Of a stretch of 64,000 nucleotides of DNA, positions 56,206-64,000 are shown in pieces. The notes under the pieces are model-generated. The model did no database searches. It was not told the origin of the DNA and saw nothing but the letters and a program-made list of their open reading frames with translations. The stretch is from Desulfurobacteriaceae bacterium. Its GTDB lineage: Bacteria > Aquificota > Aquificia > Desulfurobacteriales > Desulfurobacteriaceae. The DNA lies in NCBI GenBank assembly GCA_027051905.1, contig JALUGO010000005.1, forward strand, positions 1-64,000, in the 5' to 3' direction. How positions within the stretch are numbered: position 1 is the stretch's first letter; every line of letters starts with the position of its first letter. Made by a program: the position numbers and the translations under genes.

Positions 56206-56563
56206 CCCTCACTGGCTTTAAGTAGCAAACTCCTCTGTTGAGGGATACAATCCCTTCAACCCTTACTCGCTTTCCCCTATCTATAACCGGGTCAAGCCCT
56301 CCAGTTCCTGAAATATAAATGCAGCCTGTAGAGTCAACGATGCAGGAGTCAGACCTGGTAACGCCAGGATGGCGGCATTCCTTGGAACAGTTCCACCCCA
56401 TGTAAGTTCCCTCAACAGCTACCACTTTCCCAGCCAAAGAAGAACAGCTCTTTAAAACGGCACCAGCTGTAAGAAGCCTGAACCTTGCCTCACCGTTAAC
56501 CTGGAGTGAGGCACAGGAGGAGATAAAGAGAAGAGATAGCAGCATACACACCCTCAACATCAC
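56189..56563 (-). CDS. Small Cys-rich lipoprotein with OB-fold-like domain
   Basis: 124 residues. A lipoprotein signal ends in LLFISSC (Cys17), so the protein is lipid-anchored in the periplasm. The mature part has five or more cysteines (Cys39, and WNCSKECRH, DSCIVDSTGC, GVCYL), suggesting disulfides, and the strand pattern LAGKVVAVEGTYMGW then GKRVRVEGIV resembles the nucleic-acid or ligand-binding OB folds of the tRNA_anti-like periplasmic group. Function unknown. It adjoins the clostripain-like protease (1-base overlap), so they are probably a unit. Confidence 0.7.
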   Translation of the reverse strand: MMLRVCMLLSLLFISSCASLQVNGEARFRLLTAGAVLKSCSSLAGKVVAVEGTYMGWNCSKECRHPGVTRSDSCIVDSTGCIYISGTGGLDPVIDRGKRVRVEGIVSLNRGVCYLKPVRVDELR

Positions 56564-58239
56564 TACTCCAGAGATAGGTATTTTGACAGGAACTCATCCC
56601 AGCTTGTTCCGCTAGCAAAAGGATTATAGTATCCGGAAACTTCTATACCACCAAAATCACAGATGCCAGGGGTTTCGAGAACGTAACAGTCAAATCCTGT
56701 AGTGTCTGCTTCTTTACTGTCAGAGGGGAAGTAAATCGAAAGACCGTGAAGTGCACCGTCATTACTTCCTCTTATTACAACTTTGTAAAGGGAGTCTATT
56801 GTTTCAACGACCTCTTTTGCTTCCACGTAGTCTTCCGCAAGGTTAAGGGCAAAGGAGTAGAGATCCACATAGCCCGGCGCATCAGCTATAGTTTCAGCTG
56901 AATTCCTGGCACTTATAAAGTCACCAATCAGAGTATCTGTTGCGTTCTCATCAAGAAAGTAGGAAGACAGAGTTTCAAGGTTGGAAGTTATCTTCTCAAC
57001 ATCTGCTCTGCTGAAGAGAGTTAAGGTAAGGGTGTAAGAAGTGTCTAAGGAAGAGTAACTATCCCGGTAGGCATCAACAATCGCTCTTCCAAAAGACTCC
57101 ACAGAAACCCCAGGATTTGAAACAAGATAGGTCAACACCCTCTTATAGTTCCATCCATCTGCCGGCTCGTAACCTTCTGAAACAACAAAGTAGTCTGAAA
57201 AATCCTTGATATCAAACAGAACCTCTTCCATACCCATGAGGCACTCATCAAAACCTATGAGGTCAATGTTAATGCCCTCACTGCTTAGATCTGATAGCAC
57301 CTTTTGAAGCTGGAACATGGTAAGAATGTTGTTGCTGGTATCGTCTAAAGCTGCCATACGGGTTGCTCTCCAGCCATCACCATGATCCCACAGAATGAGA
57401 GCAACCTTCTCTGCGGGGTATTTGTTGTAGTAAGTTCTGATGAAGTTCTCAAGGGTTGTATAGTTACCGGAGTTAACTTCATCAAGATCGTGGGATACCA
57501 GTTTACCGGTAAACTCATCACTTTCAGAGATCCTGTCTGCCACAGTGTTAAAGTCTGTAAGGGCAACCAACTTCACCTGAGGGGTAAAGTTAACGGAAGC
57601 CATCTCGTTGAGGTCTTTAAAAGCATAGTTGTTAAGGTTATTATCAGCCGCCATGTAGACAAGAACCAGCCACCGACGGTAGTTTACGGGGTAACACAAA
57701 TCTCCTTTACAGAGCTCCACCCCTTCACCGGGAGTGTATCTGACAGAGAAGAGATCTCCGTTTTCTGTGCGGAGCTCCAGGGCAACCGTCACATTTTCGG
57801 AAAGGGCGTTTTTCAGTGATGTCTCTTCTGGAAGAGAAGAATCAACAACCGTTACCCCGGAAAGGTCAATAAACTCCTCCGTCCCATTTACATCTCCAGC
57901 CATTCCGTGGATGAACTTTGCAAGGAGATCCCCGGCAGCCCAATTCCCAGCAATTTTAAAAGGGTTCACAACCTCTCCGTTTTCTTTCAGAAGGTAACTT
58001 CCCACTCTAAGGTTATCTACGAAGAACGAAAGGTTTACAGGAAGAGAGGAGTCTGCTAAATAGAACCTTCCATACGAATCTGTATAAGTGCAGTGTCCTC
58101 TATCGTCACATACCTTTAACCCCTTCACATAGCTGGAGACAAACTGACCGGATACAGAAACACCTATATCACCACCACCACCACCACCGCAGGCTGAAAG
58201 GAAGAGCAAAAGGAACAGGAAGATAAATCGCAATTTCAT
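56563..58239 (-). CDS. Clostripain-family (C11) cysteine protease, lipoprotein
   Basis: 558 residues. The signal peptide ends in LSAC (Cys17) with a Gly6 spacer, the signature of a lipid-anchored protein; the mature enzyme sits in the periplasm or on the outer membrane. Residues 25-185 form an N-terminal beta-rich domain. The peptidase domain starts at WLVLVYMAADNNLN, with the catalytic His in LILWDHGDGW and the catalytic Cys in LIGFDECLMGMEEVL. C11 proteases cut after Arg or Lys. Its target and whether it self-activates are unknown. Confidence 0.9.
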   Translation of the reverse strand: MKLRFIFLFLLLFLSACGGGGGGDIGVSVSGQFVSSYVKGLKVCDDRGHCTYTDSYGRFYLADSSLPVNLSFFVDNLRVGSYLLKENGEVVNPFKIAGNWAAGDLLAKFIHGMAGDVNGTEEFIDLSGVTVVDSSLPEETSLKNALSENVTVALELRTENGDLFSVRYTPGEGVELCKGDLCYPVNYRRWLVLVYMAADNNLNNYAFKDLNEMASVNFTPQVKLVALTDFNTVADRISESDEFTGKLVSHDLDEVNSGNYTTLENFIRTYYNKYPAEKVALILWDHGDGWRATRMAALDDTSNNILTMFQLQKVLSDLSSEGINIDLIGFDECLMGMEEVLFDIKDFSDYFVVSEGYEPADGWNYKRVLTYLVSNPGVSVESFGRAIVDAYRDSYSSLDTSYTLTLTLFSRADVEKITSNLETLSSYFLDENATDTLIGDFISARNSAETIADAPGYVDLYSFALNLAEDYVEAKEVVETIDSLYKVVIRGSNDGALHGLSIYFPSDSKEADTTGFDCYVLETPGICDFGGIEVSGYYNPFASGTSWDEFLSKYLSLE

Positions 58240-58248
58240 CTTCTCCCC

Positions 58249-59979
58249 CTAAAGCTGACAGCTACACGGCTGATACTTAATCAGATCTCCAGGTTTTATC
58301 CCCTTCAGTGAATCAAGACCAAACTCTACAACTCCCCTCTTTGAACCCTGACGGAAAACAGTAATCCCCTTTACTTTCAGCTTGTAACCAAGCATAAAGA
58401 CTTTTTTCACATCCTCAACGGTTGCCTCTTCCCTCAGGTTTACGGTTTTTGAAACTGCGTTATCAACGTGTCTCTGGAACGTGGCCTGAACTCTAACGTG
58501 CCACTCCGGAGAGATATCAAGTGCTGTTACAAACACCCTCTTAACCTCTTCCGGAATACCGGGAAGGTTTTGAATACTTCCGGTTTTAAGAACTTCCAAA
58601 AGCTGCTCCTCAGAGAGGATGTCCCCTGCGTATTTTAAAAAGAGCGGTTCAACATAAACTGCCGGCTTTCCTCCTAAAATTCTCTTTACGTAGGCTACAG
58701 CAAAGAGTGGCTCTATACTTGGGGTGGTTCCGGCTATCATGCTAATGGTTCCCGTTGGAGCGATGCTTGTTCTCGTGGCGTTTCTTACTCTCTTTCCCCT
58801 ATAGATGCTCTTTTCTATGTTTGGGAAACTACCCTTTTCTTCTGCCAGCTTAACCGAAGTTTCAAAGGCCTTTCTGTTTATGAAGGCCATGAGTCTGTCT
58901 GCAAGTTTTAGGGCATCTTCGGAGTTATAGGGGATTTTCAGTTTTATGAGGAGCTCCGCCCAGCCCATAACGCCCAAACCTATCTTCCTGTTCCCCTTTG
59001 CCATTCTCTCTATTCTCTCATCGGGGTACCTATTAACGTCAATAACGCAGTCTAAGAACCTGACGGCCACCTCTACGGTTTTTCCAAGTCTTTCCCAGTC
59101 TACAGAGCCATTCTTCTCAAAGTGGGAGAGGTTGATAGAGCCGAGGTTGCACTCCTCGTAGGGTAAAAGCGGAACTTCACCGCACGGGTTGGTAGCCTCT
59201 ATCTTTCCCAGCTGAGGGGTGGGGTTGTGGCGATTTATCTCGTCTATGTAGAGAATTCCAGGGTCTCCACACTCCCAGGCCGATTTTGCCATAAGGTCAA
59301 AGAGCTCTTGTGCCTTTATCTTCTTCCAGACCTTTCCATCCCTAGGGTTTACAAGTTCTATGTCTCCTCCGACCCTTAACTTCTCAAAGAAGGCATCTTC
59401 ACAGGCAACTGAGATGTTGAAGTTCTGAAAGCTCTTTTTATCGAGCTTGGCGGTTATAAACTCCTCAACGTCGGGGTGGTTGTAGGAGAGGACTCCCATG
59501 TTGGCTCCCCTCCTTTTTCCACCCTGTTTTATAGAATCGGTTGTGCAGTCAAAAACCCTCATGAAAGAGACGGGGCCGGAAGCTTTTCCGTTAGTAGTTT
59601 GAACAATGTCTCCCTTCGGTCGCAGGTGGGAGAATGAAAAACCTGTTCCTCCTCCCGTCTTCTGGATTTTCGCCATGAGGGAGAGGGTATCAAAGATGGC
59701 CTCTATGGAGTCTTCAACGGGGAGAACGAAGCAGGCTGCAAGCTGACCAAGCTCTGTTCCGGCGTTCATAAGGGTAGGGGAGTTGGGAAGAAAGTCAAGG
59801 TTTTCCATAACGGAGTGGAACTTCTCTTCCCACTCCCTGACCTTTGAGACGGGGCCGTAGAGGAGCTCCGCCTGGGCAACCCCCCTTGCAACTCTCTCAA
59901 AGAGCTCCTCCGGCGTCTCCCCTGGCCTCAGGTAGCGGGCTTTCAGTATCTCTAAAGCGGTCTGGCTGTGCCTTAGCAT
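58249..59979 (-). CDS. nrdJ: Adenosylcobalamin-dependent ribonucleotide reductase
   Basis: 576 residues, class II, so deoxynucleotides can be made with or without oxygen. LNSPTLMNAGTELGQLAACFVLPVEDSIEAIF holds the first redox Cys, NPCGEVPLLPYEECNLGSINLS the radical Cys and Asn, and the C-terminus PCSCQL carries the CxC pair that is re-reduced by thioredoxin. The protein is shorter than typical NrdJ because it lacks an ATP-cone and other extensions. Start and end touch fabD at a shared base. Confidence 0.95.
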   Translation of the reverse strand: MLRHSQTALEILKARYLRPGETPEELFERVARGVAQAELLYGPVSKVREWEEKFHSVMENLDFLPNSPTLMNAGTELGQLAACFVLPVEDSIEAIFDTLSLMAKIQKTGGGTGFSFSHLRPKGDIVQTTNGKASGPVSFMRVFDCTTDSIKQGGKRRGANMGVLSYNHPDVEEFITAKLDKKSFQNFNISVACEDAFFEKLRVGGDIELVNPRDGKVWKKIKAQELFDLMAKSAWECGDPGILYIDEINRHNPTPQLGKIEATNPCGEVPLLPYEECNLGSINLSHFEKNGSVDWERLGKTVEVAVRFLDCVIDVNRYPDERIERMAKGNRKIGLGVMGWAELLIKLKIPYNSEDALKLADRLMAFINRKAFETSVKLAEEKGSFPNIEKSIYRGKRVRNATRTSIAPTGTISMIAGTTPSIEPLFAVAYVKRILGGKPAVYVEPLFLKYAGDILSEEQLLEVLKTGSIQNLPGIPEEVKRVFVTALDISPEWHVRVQATFQRHVDNAVSKTVNLREEATVEDVKKVFMLGYKLKVKGITVFRQGSKRGVVEFGLDSLKGIKPGDLIKYQPCSCQL

Positions 59980-60911
59980 TAAGAGAGCTCCCCTATCAGC
60001 TTCTCAATATCTTTGGGTTTTTCCACGCTCAAAACTTTTATGCTTTTGTCTATCTTCCTTATAAGACCCCTCAAGACGTTCTTGGGACCGATCTCGTAGA
60101 CTCTGTCAACTCCCATTTCAGAGAACTTTCTCACGTCTTCAACCCACCTTACAGGTGAGAAGACCTGCCTGTAGAAGGAGTCCTTTACCTCTTCAGGGGC
60201 TTTTATCAGTTTAACGTCTGCGTTGTTGAGAATGGGAACTTCAGCATCCCTGAAAGCCATTTCATCCATCAGCTCCCTTAGCCTCTCTGCAGCTGGTTTC
60301 ATAAGCTTTGAGTGGAAAGGAGCAGAAACGGCAAGCCTGACAATCCTTTTTGCACCTGCTTCTCTGAGTTTCTCCTCGGCCTCTTCAAGGGCTTTAATCT
60401 CCCCTGAGATTACGGTCTGTTCGGGGGTGTTGTAGTTGGCAACCTGAACAAAACCGCTCTTTACTGTTTTCAGAACCTCGTCTACCACTTCAGCAGGAAT
60501 TCCTATAACTGCAGTCATCCCTCCCTCACCGGGAGGAACGGCTTCCTGCATAAACTCTCCCCTCTTCCTTACGAGGAGAGCTCCCTCTGAAACGGAAAAA
60601 ACTTTTGAAGCGCCGGCTGCCGAGAACTCACCGAGCGAGTGGCCTGCAACAACTACGGGCTTCTCCTTTATACCGGCGTTTTCAAGAACTTTCAAAACGG
60701 CCATACTGACGGTAAAGATGGCCGGCTGGGCGTTGTAGGTAAGGGTGAGCTCTTCCTCTGAGGAGTCAAAACAGAGTTTTTTTAGGTCAACTTCCGTTCC
60801 CTCTGAAGCCTCTTCAAAAACCTCTCTGGCCTCGGGGAAGGCCTCGTAAACCTCCTTTCCCATTCCCGGATACTGGGAACCCTGACCTGGAAAGACAAAA
60901 GCCACCGCCAT
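59979..60911 (-). CDS. fabD: Malonyl-CoA:ACP transacylase
   Basis: 310 residues. Loads malonyl onto acyl-carrier protein for fatty-acid synthesis. FVFPGQGSQYPGMG opens the domain, the catalytic Ser is in VVAGHSLGEFSA, and the catalytic His in VSAPFHSKLMKPAA. The Arg that binds malonate is in LVRKRGEFMQEA. It shares one base with the nrdJ start, so both are co-translated. Other fab genes are not in the window. Confidence 0.97.
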   Translation of the reverse strand: MAVAFVFPGQGSQYPGMGKEVYEAFPEAREVFEEASEGTEVDLKKLCFDSSEEELTLTYNAQPAIFTVSMAVLKVLENAGIKEKPVVVAGHSLGEFSAAGASKVFSVSEGALLVRKRGEFMQEAVPPGEGGMTAVIGIPAEVVDEVLKTVKSGFVQVANYNTPEQTVISGEIKALEEAEEKLREAGAKRIVRLAVSAPFHSKLMKPAAERLRELMDEMAFRDAEVPILNNADVKLIKAPEEVKDSFYRQVFSPVRWVEDVRKFSEMGVDRVYEIGPKNVLRGLIRKIDKSIKVLSVEKPKDIEKLIGELS

Positions 60912-60946
60912 TAAAGAACCTCCGGTTTTTTTAAAAGTATATCAGC

Positions 60947-61801
60947 CTATGCCTCTTCTGATAGGAGAAAAGCTCCCATCGCACCGCTAAACTCACCCAG
61001 AAAGGCGCGCTTTAGTGAAAAGTCTTTAGCAGGCTGAGAAAAGGAGATCTCTTTTGTCTTCTTTTCAACCATCTCTATAAACTCAGGGTAGTGTGCAGGA
61101 ATTCCACCTGAAAGGGCAACGATCTGAGGGTTAAAGAGGTGAATCAGGTTCATAAGGCCGAGAGAAAGGTAGGAGGCCATTCCGGCAAGGGCTCTTACCG
61201 CTGCCTCCTCTCCGTTCTTTGCTCTCTCTATCACCTCAAATGAGGAGACGCTCTCTCCAGTCTCCATATGGTAAAACCGCTCAAGGCCGTAAGAGGAGAC
61301 GTAGGCCTCAAGGCAACCTCTCCTACCGCAGTGGCAGATCCAGCCGTTCTTCTCAACGACCACGTGTCCCACTTCCATTGCCGAGCCTGAAGCTCCAAGG
61401 AGGGGTTTTCCGTCAACAACAGCTCCACCCCCAAGGCCTGTTCCCAGGGTGAGGCAGATGAAGGGGGAGCTCCCCCTCCCTACGCCAAGCCGATACTCCC
61501 CATAAGCCGCCGCCGTTGCGTCGTTAACCATGAAGGCTTCCACACCCGTTCTTTTCTCTATCTCCCGTTTCAGTGGAACCCCTTTCAGGAACTTAAGGTT
61601 CGGAGAGTCTGTTACCACTCCCTCTATCGTGTTGACAAGCCCTGCAACGGCAATTCCTGCTTTTTTAGGCCTCAGTTTCAGAATCGTTGAGGAGATAAGA
61701 GAGAGGAGCTCCCAGGCCGTTCCAGGCGTCCTCTCCTTCCACCTCCTCTCTCCGTCTGTGAACTTTACGAAGGTTCCTCCTATGTCAATTCCCAGACCCA
61801 T
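60947..61801 (-). CDS. ROK-family sugar kinase (glucokinase-like)
   Basis: 284 residues. The phosphate loop is GIDIGGTFVKF at the N-terminus, the catalytic Asp is in MVNDATAAAYGE, GTGLGGGAVVDGK follows, and the zinc-binding motif HCGRRGCLEAYVS is intact. Most likely phosphorylates glucose or N-acetylhexosamine; proximity to pgi favours glucose. It has no DNA-binding domain, so it is an enzyme and not a repressor. Confidence 0.92.
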   Translation of the reverse strand: MGLGIDIGGTFVKFTDGERRWKERTPGTAWELLSLISSTILKLRPKKAGIAVAGLVNTIEGVVTDSPNLKFLKGVPLKREIEKRTGVEAFMVNDATAAAYGEYRLGVGRGSSPFICLTLGTGLGGGAVVDGKPLLGASGSAMEVGHVVVEKNGWICHCGRRGCLEAYVSSYGLERFYHMETGESVSSFEVIERAKNGEEAAVRALAGMASYLSLGLMNLIHLFNPQIVALSGGIPAHYPEFIEMVEKKTKEISFSQPAKDFSLKRAFLGEFSGAMGAFLLSEEA

Positions 61802-61816
61802 AAGCTAAACTTTTCA

Positions 61817-62410
61817 TTAAATTGGAAAACACATATTGTTTTTCAAACCATCTACTGTTGTAACTGTTCCAAAATCCTTGAGGATAAAAAAGATCCTGTG
61901 TTTACCGGCCGGAGAAGAAGCAAAAGAGTATTCCAAACCCGATTCAGAAAAAGCAGCCTCTACTCTATCCAGTTTATCTTCATGTCGAGAATCCAGCTCA
62001 AAAAAGACCTTAAATTGCGTTCCCAATCTGCGGTGAACTTTTAACTTTAAATTCAGCACAATCTGACCTGAAGATCCCTCCTCAGCTTTTAACGCATAAA
62101 TTTCATTTCTCAACCTTCCTATCCATCTTTCTTCATCACTTGCCATATCCCTTATATATTGATCTGTTCCGTAACGTATCAGCAAATAATAAAACTTCCC
62201 GTAATTCAGAACTTCCTCACAAAGACCAAGGGGAATTGGTTTCTCGAATACAAAAACACTAGCCTGCTCTTCAAACCTCTTCTCCAGCTTCTTAATGAAA
62301 TCCCAGGTCAGTTTAGCTATAGAGGTTATAAAAGCTGTGCCAAGCGCTGAACCTAAAGCTGAGTTAAAAACTAAATTGATTGCTTCCATAGGAAAATTTC
62401 CTACATTCAC
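61817..62410 (-). CDS. Hypothetical protein with N-terminal hydrophobic segment
   Basis: 197 residues, no family recognised. Residues 9-30 (NLVFNSALGSALGTAFITSIA) are hydrophobic and small, perhaps a membrane helix. The rest is a mixed alpha/beta domain with FFELDSRHEDKLDRVEAAF and GKHRIFFILKDFGTV. Composition is more AT-rich than the neighbouring ROK kinase and pgi. It sits between these sugar genes but nothing ties it to them. Confidence 0.55.
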   Translation of the reverse strand: MNVGNFPMEAINLVFNSALGSALGTAFITSIAKLTWDFIKKLEKRFEEQASVFVFEKPIPLGLCEEVLNYGKFYYLLIRYGTDQYIRDMASDEERWIGRLRNEIYALKAEEGSSGQIVLNLKLKVHRRLGTQFKVFFELDSRHEDKLDRVEAAFSESGLEYSFASSPAGKHRIFFILKDFGTVTTVDGLKNNMCFPI

Positions 62411-62419
62411 AAAAACCTC

Positions 62420-63613
62420 CTAATTTTCCCCCTTCTCCAGAAGTTCCCTTGCATAACACTTGCCCACTTCAACAGCAGGCTGACCGTAAGGATTCACTCC
62501 CATAAGCCTCGCCACAACAACAACAGCGACCATATAGGTCATGAAGAGATAACCCATCTGATACTCTGAAAGCCGGCTAAGTTCAAAACGAACTACCGGT
62601 CTTCCCTTTTGTTTAAGGGAAAAAAGCGTTCCTTCAAATTCTGCCCGCATAACCTCTCCCAAATTTTTACCGGAAAGATAAGGCAGGATTTTAGCTCCCT
62701 GCGGAATTTTCAAATCTGAACTCCTGTTATTAACGTAGAAAAGCTGATAGAACTTATCGTCAGGACCATCTATGAACAGCTGGAGAATAGAGTGTTGAGA
62801 TGCCGTTCCCACAGCCTTCAGAGGTGTTTGTCCTTTGCCATCTTTACCCAACGACTCAGCCCAGAGCTGGGCATACCATTCAGTGAATTCTGTCATGTAG
62901 GAAGAATAAGGCATAACAACAGAAATGTTCCTTCCAGCCTTGTAGTGAAGATACTTGGATGCAGCAAGGTAAAAGGCAGGAAGAGGTGAATCTAAAAGGT
63001 CATAAGCTCCTTCTAAAAACTCATCCAAACTGTAACCGGCAAAGCAAATAGGGAAAAGGCCAACAGCTGTAAAAACTGAGAACCTACCCCCTATAGCCTT
63101 AGGTATACTAAGGAAACTAGCGTTCAAAGTGCTGGAAAGTTTTTGAAAGGAGTTACCTTCATCCCCGATAAAAACCAGACGGTTTCCACTAAAGAGTTTT
63201 CTTTTCTTAAGCTCGCTGAAAATGACGTTCATAAGAGCGACTGTTTCAAGGGTTCTACCGGATTTACTGATAAACACAAAAGCTGTTCTTTTCCAGTCTA
63301 TCTTATTGAGGGTTTCCAGTAGAAGATCTGGATCTATGTTATCAAGGAAAACAAGCCTGGCGTTTCCTTTCCCTACCGCCTGATGTAAAGCCTTCGCTCC
63401 TCTGGAAGATCCCCCCATACCAACGACAACAAGGGTAGAAAAACTGTCACTTAGCCTCAAGGCAGTTTTTTTTATAGAGTTTATCTGGTCAGCAGATGGG
63501 AGCTCCACAAAAGGCATAACAGATGGTGAAAGAAGAGATTTCCAGTCGACACTTTTAAGTAACCTATCGTATTCAGAAGAGTGAAAGCCTGAATCTTCAA
63601 AGAAGATTTTCAT
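62420..63613 (-). CDS. pgi: Glucose-6-phosphate isomerase (short form)
   Basis: 397 residues, shorter than E. coli Pgi (549) and like the compact form in thermophiles. Two SIS domains: VVGMGGSSRGAKALHQA and VFISKSGRTLETVALMN are the phosphate-sugar sites, and FTEWYAQLWAESLGKDGKGQTPLKAVG is the conserved catalytic block with the active-site Glu; HSILQLFIDGPDD follows. Converts fructose-6-phosphate to glucose-6-phosphate in gluconeogenesis, in line with fbp and PEP synthase here. Confidence 0.94.
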   Translation of the reverse strand: MKIFFEDSGFHSSEYDRLLKSVDWKSLLSPSVMPFVELPSADQINSIKKTALRLSDSFSTLVVVGMGGSSRGAKALHQAVGKGNARLVFLDNIDPDLLLETLNKIDWKRTAFVFISKSGRTLETVALMNVIFSELKKRKLFSGNRLVFIGDEGNSFQKLSSTLNASFLSIPKAIGGRFSVFTAVGLFPICFAGYSLDEFLEGAYDLLDSPLPAFYLAASKYLHYKAGRNISVVMPYSSYMTEFTEWYAQLWAESLGKDGKGQTPLKAVGTASQHSILQLFIDGPDDKFYQLFYVNNRSSDLKIPQGAKILPYLSGKNLGEVMRAEFEGTLFSLKQKGRPVVRFELSRLSEYQMGYLFMTYMVAVVVVARLMGVNPYGQPAVEVGKCYARELLEKGEN

Positions 63614-63731
63614 TACACATTCCCCATACCTTTTAGATTAATTTTGCCTACCCGGAAATTTTTCTCTCAGGTATTATAAAGGTTGTTGAAGTTTGATTTT
63701 TTTATTCTGCCGAAAATTTGAAGTTTTAGGG

Positions 63732-63752
63732 AAAAGGGGAACTCCCCCTTTA
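63732..63752 (-). terminator. Intrinsic terminator of the PEP synthase gene
   Basis: A 7-bp stem AAAGGGG/CCCCTTT with a 5-base loop, followed on the minus strand by further T (CCCCTTTT). It begins about 25 bases beyond the stop codon at 63775 and separates ppsA from pgi. Confidence 0.6.
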
Positions 63753-63774
63753 ACCCAAACTGCCAGCCCTATTC

Positions 63775-64000
63775 TTACTGAAGACCCATTTTCCTCTCTA
63801 TCTCGTAAATGGCTTTAATCACTTCCAGTATAGAGTCAGGGTTAATTGAAATTGTGTCTATTCCCTTCTCTACAAGGAACTGGGCGAAATCGGGGTGATC
63901 CGAAGGAGCCTGACCGCAGATACCGACCTTCCTATGGTATTTTTTACCGTTCTCAATGGCATGGGCAACCATCCACTTAACAGCCTCACTCCTCTCGTCG
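63775..64000 (-). CDS. ppsA: Phosphoenolpyruvate synthase, C-terminal end (partial)
   Basis: The frame is open to the window edge, so the gene continues beyond 64000 and its start lies outside. The last 75 or so residues include ERSEAVKWMVAHAIENG, VGICGQAPSDHPDF and LVEKGIDTISINPDSILEV, the conserved end of PEP synthase, with the catalytic Cys in CGQAPSD. The enzyme makes PEP from pyruvate and ATP, the entry to gluconeogenesis. An internal ATG at 63972 is not the start. Confidence 0.93.
   Translation of the reverse strand, partial: DERSEAVKWMVAHAIENGKKYHRKVGICGQAPSDHPDFAQFLVEKGIDTISINPDSILEVIKAIYEIERKMGLQ

Overview
The window looks like chromosome from a thermophilic, strictly anaerobic or microaerophilic chemolithotroph. 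The protein style (compact, Lys/Glu-rich), lpxC with an outer-membrane barrel protein, a B12-dependent ribonucleotide reductase, AmmeMemoRadiSam, NurA, a class I fructose bisphosphatase with PEP synthase and an archaeal-style coiled-coil nuclease all suggest Aquificota, most likely Desulfurobacteriaceae. That placement is inference; there is no rRNA gene to confirm it.

Layout. 1-647: tail of an unknown gene, then AT-rich non-coding DNA. 648-12.6 kb (minus strand): gltB, a small phosphoesterase-like protein, a polyphosphate cluster (FAD oxidoreductase, ppx, ppk, sixA-like), fbp, rlmN, an unlisted 34-residue membrane peptide and a Trm112-like protein. 12.7-15.8 kb (plus): B12-binding radical SAM protein, lpxC, small membrane protein. 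15.8-20 kb (minus): degenerate actin/Hsp70-like protein coupled to a beta-CASP nuclease, PEBP protein, AmmeMemoRadiSam enzyme. 20-27.3 kb: PilZ-like/SPOR protein, selU, methyltransferase, NurA, penicillin-binding protein, HIT protein, a PocR-GGDEF gene with an in-frame UGA, hisE and hisI. 27.4-34.3 kb: outer-membrane barrel, sugar isomerase, def, nnr, NtrY-like kinase.

35-50.5 kb is an AT-rich surface-polysaccharide locus on the minus strand: galE, initiating sugar transferase, rfbD-B-C-A, three GT9 enzymes, Wzy-like and Wzx-like membrane proteins, GT4 and GT2. It is invaded by two decayed insertion sequences and runs into a gene graveyard at 50.6-52.1 kb (broken PIN toxin-antitoxin pair and a deletion joining remnants of cysQ and sat). 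52.2-63.6 kb (minus) returns to housekeeping: pilC, pilT, uppP, thiL, two lipoproteins (one a clostripain-like protease), nrdJ, fabD, a ROK kinase, a hypothetical protein and pgi. The window ends in the C-terminus of ppsA.

The most interesting observations are: (1) a UGA codon inside one continuous PocR-GGDEF reading frame, followed at suitable distance by a small SECIS-like hairpin, in a window that also carries selU, so this may be a selenoprotein sensor that makes cyclic di-GMP; (2) the octamer palindrome GGAGCTCC occurs 34 times by my reading, in all three codon frames, but never between 34.36 and 54.90 kb, which resembles the HIP1 iterated palindrome of cyanobacteria and marks out the acquired island; (3) a 34-residue one-helix membrane peptide overlapping both neighbours; (4) an actin/Hsp70-like protein without clear nucleotide motifs paired with a beta-CASP nuclease.
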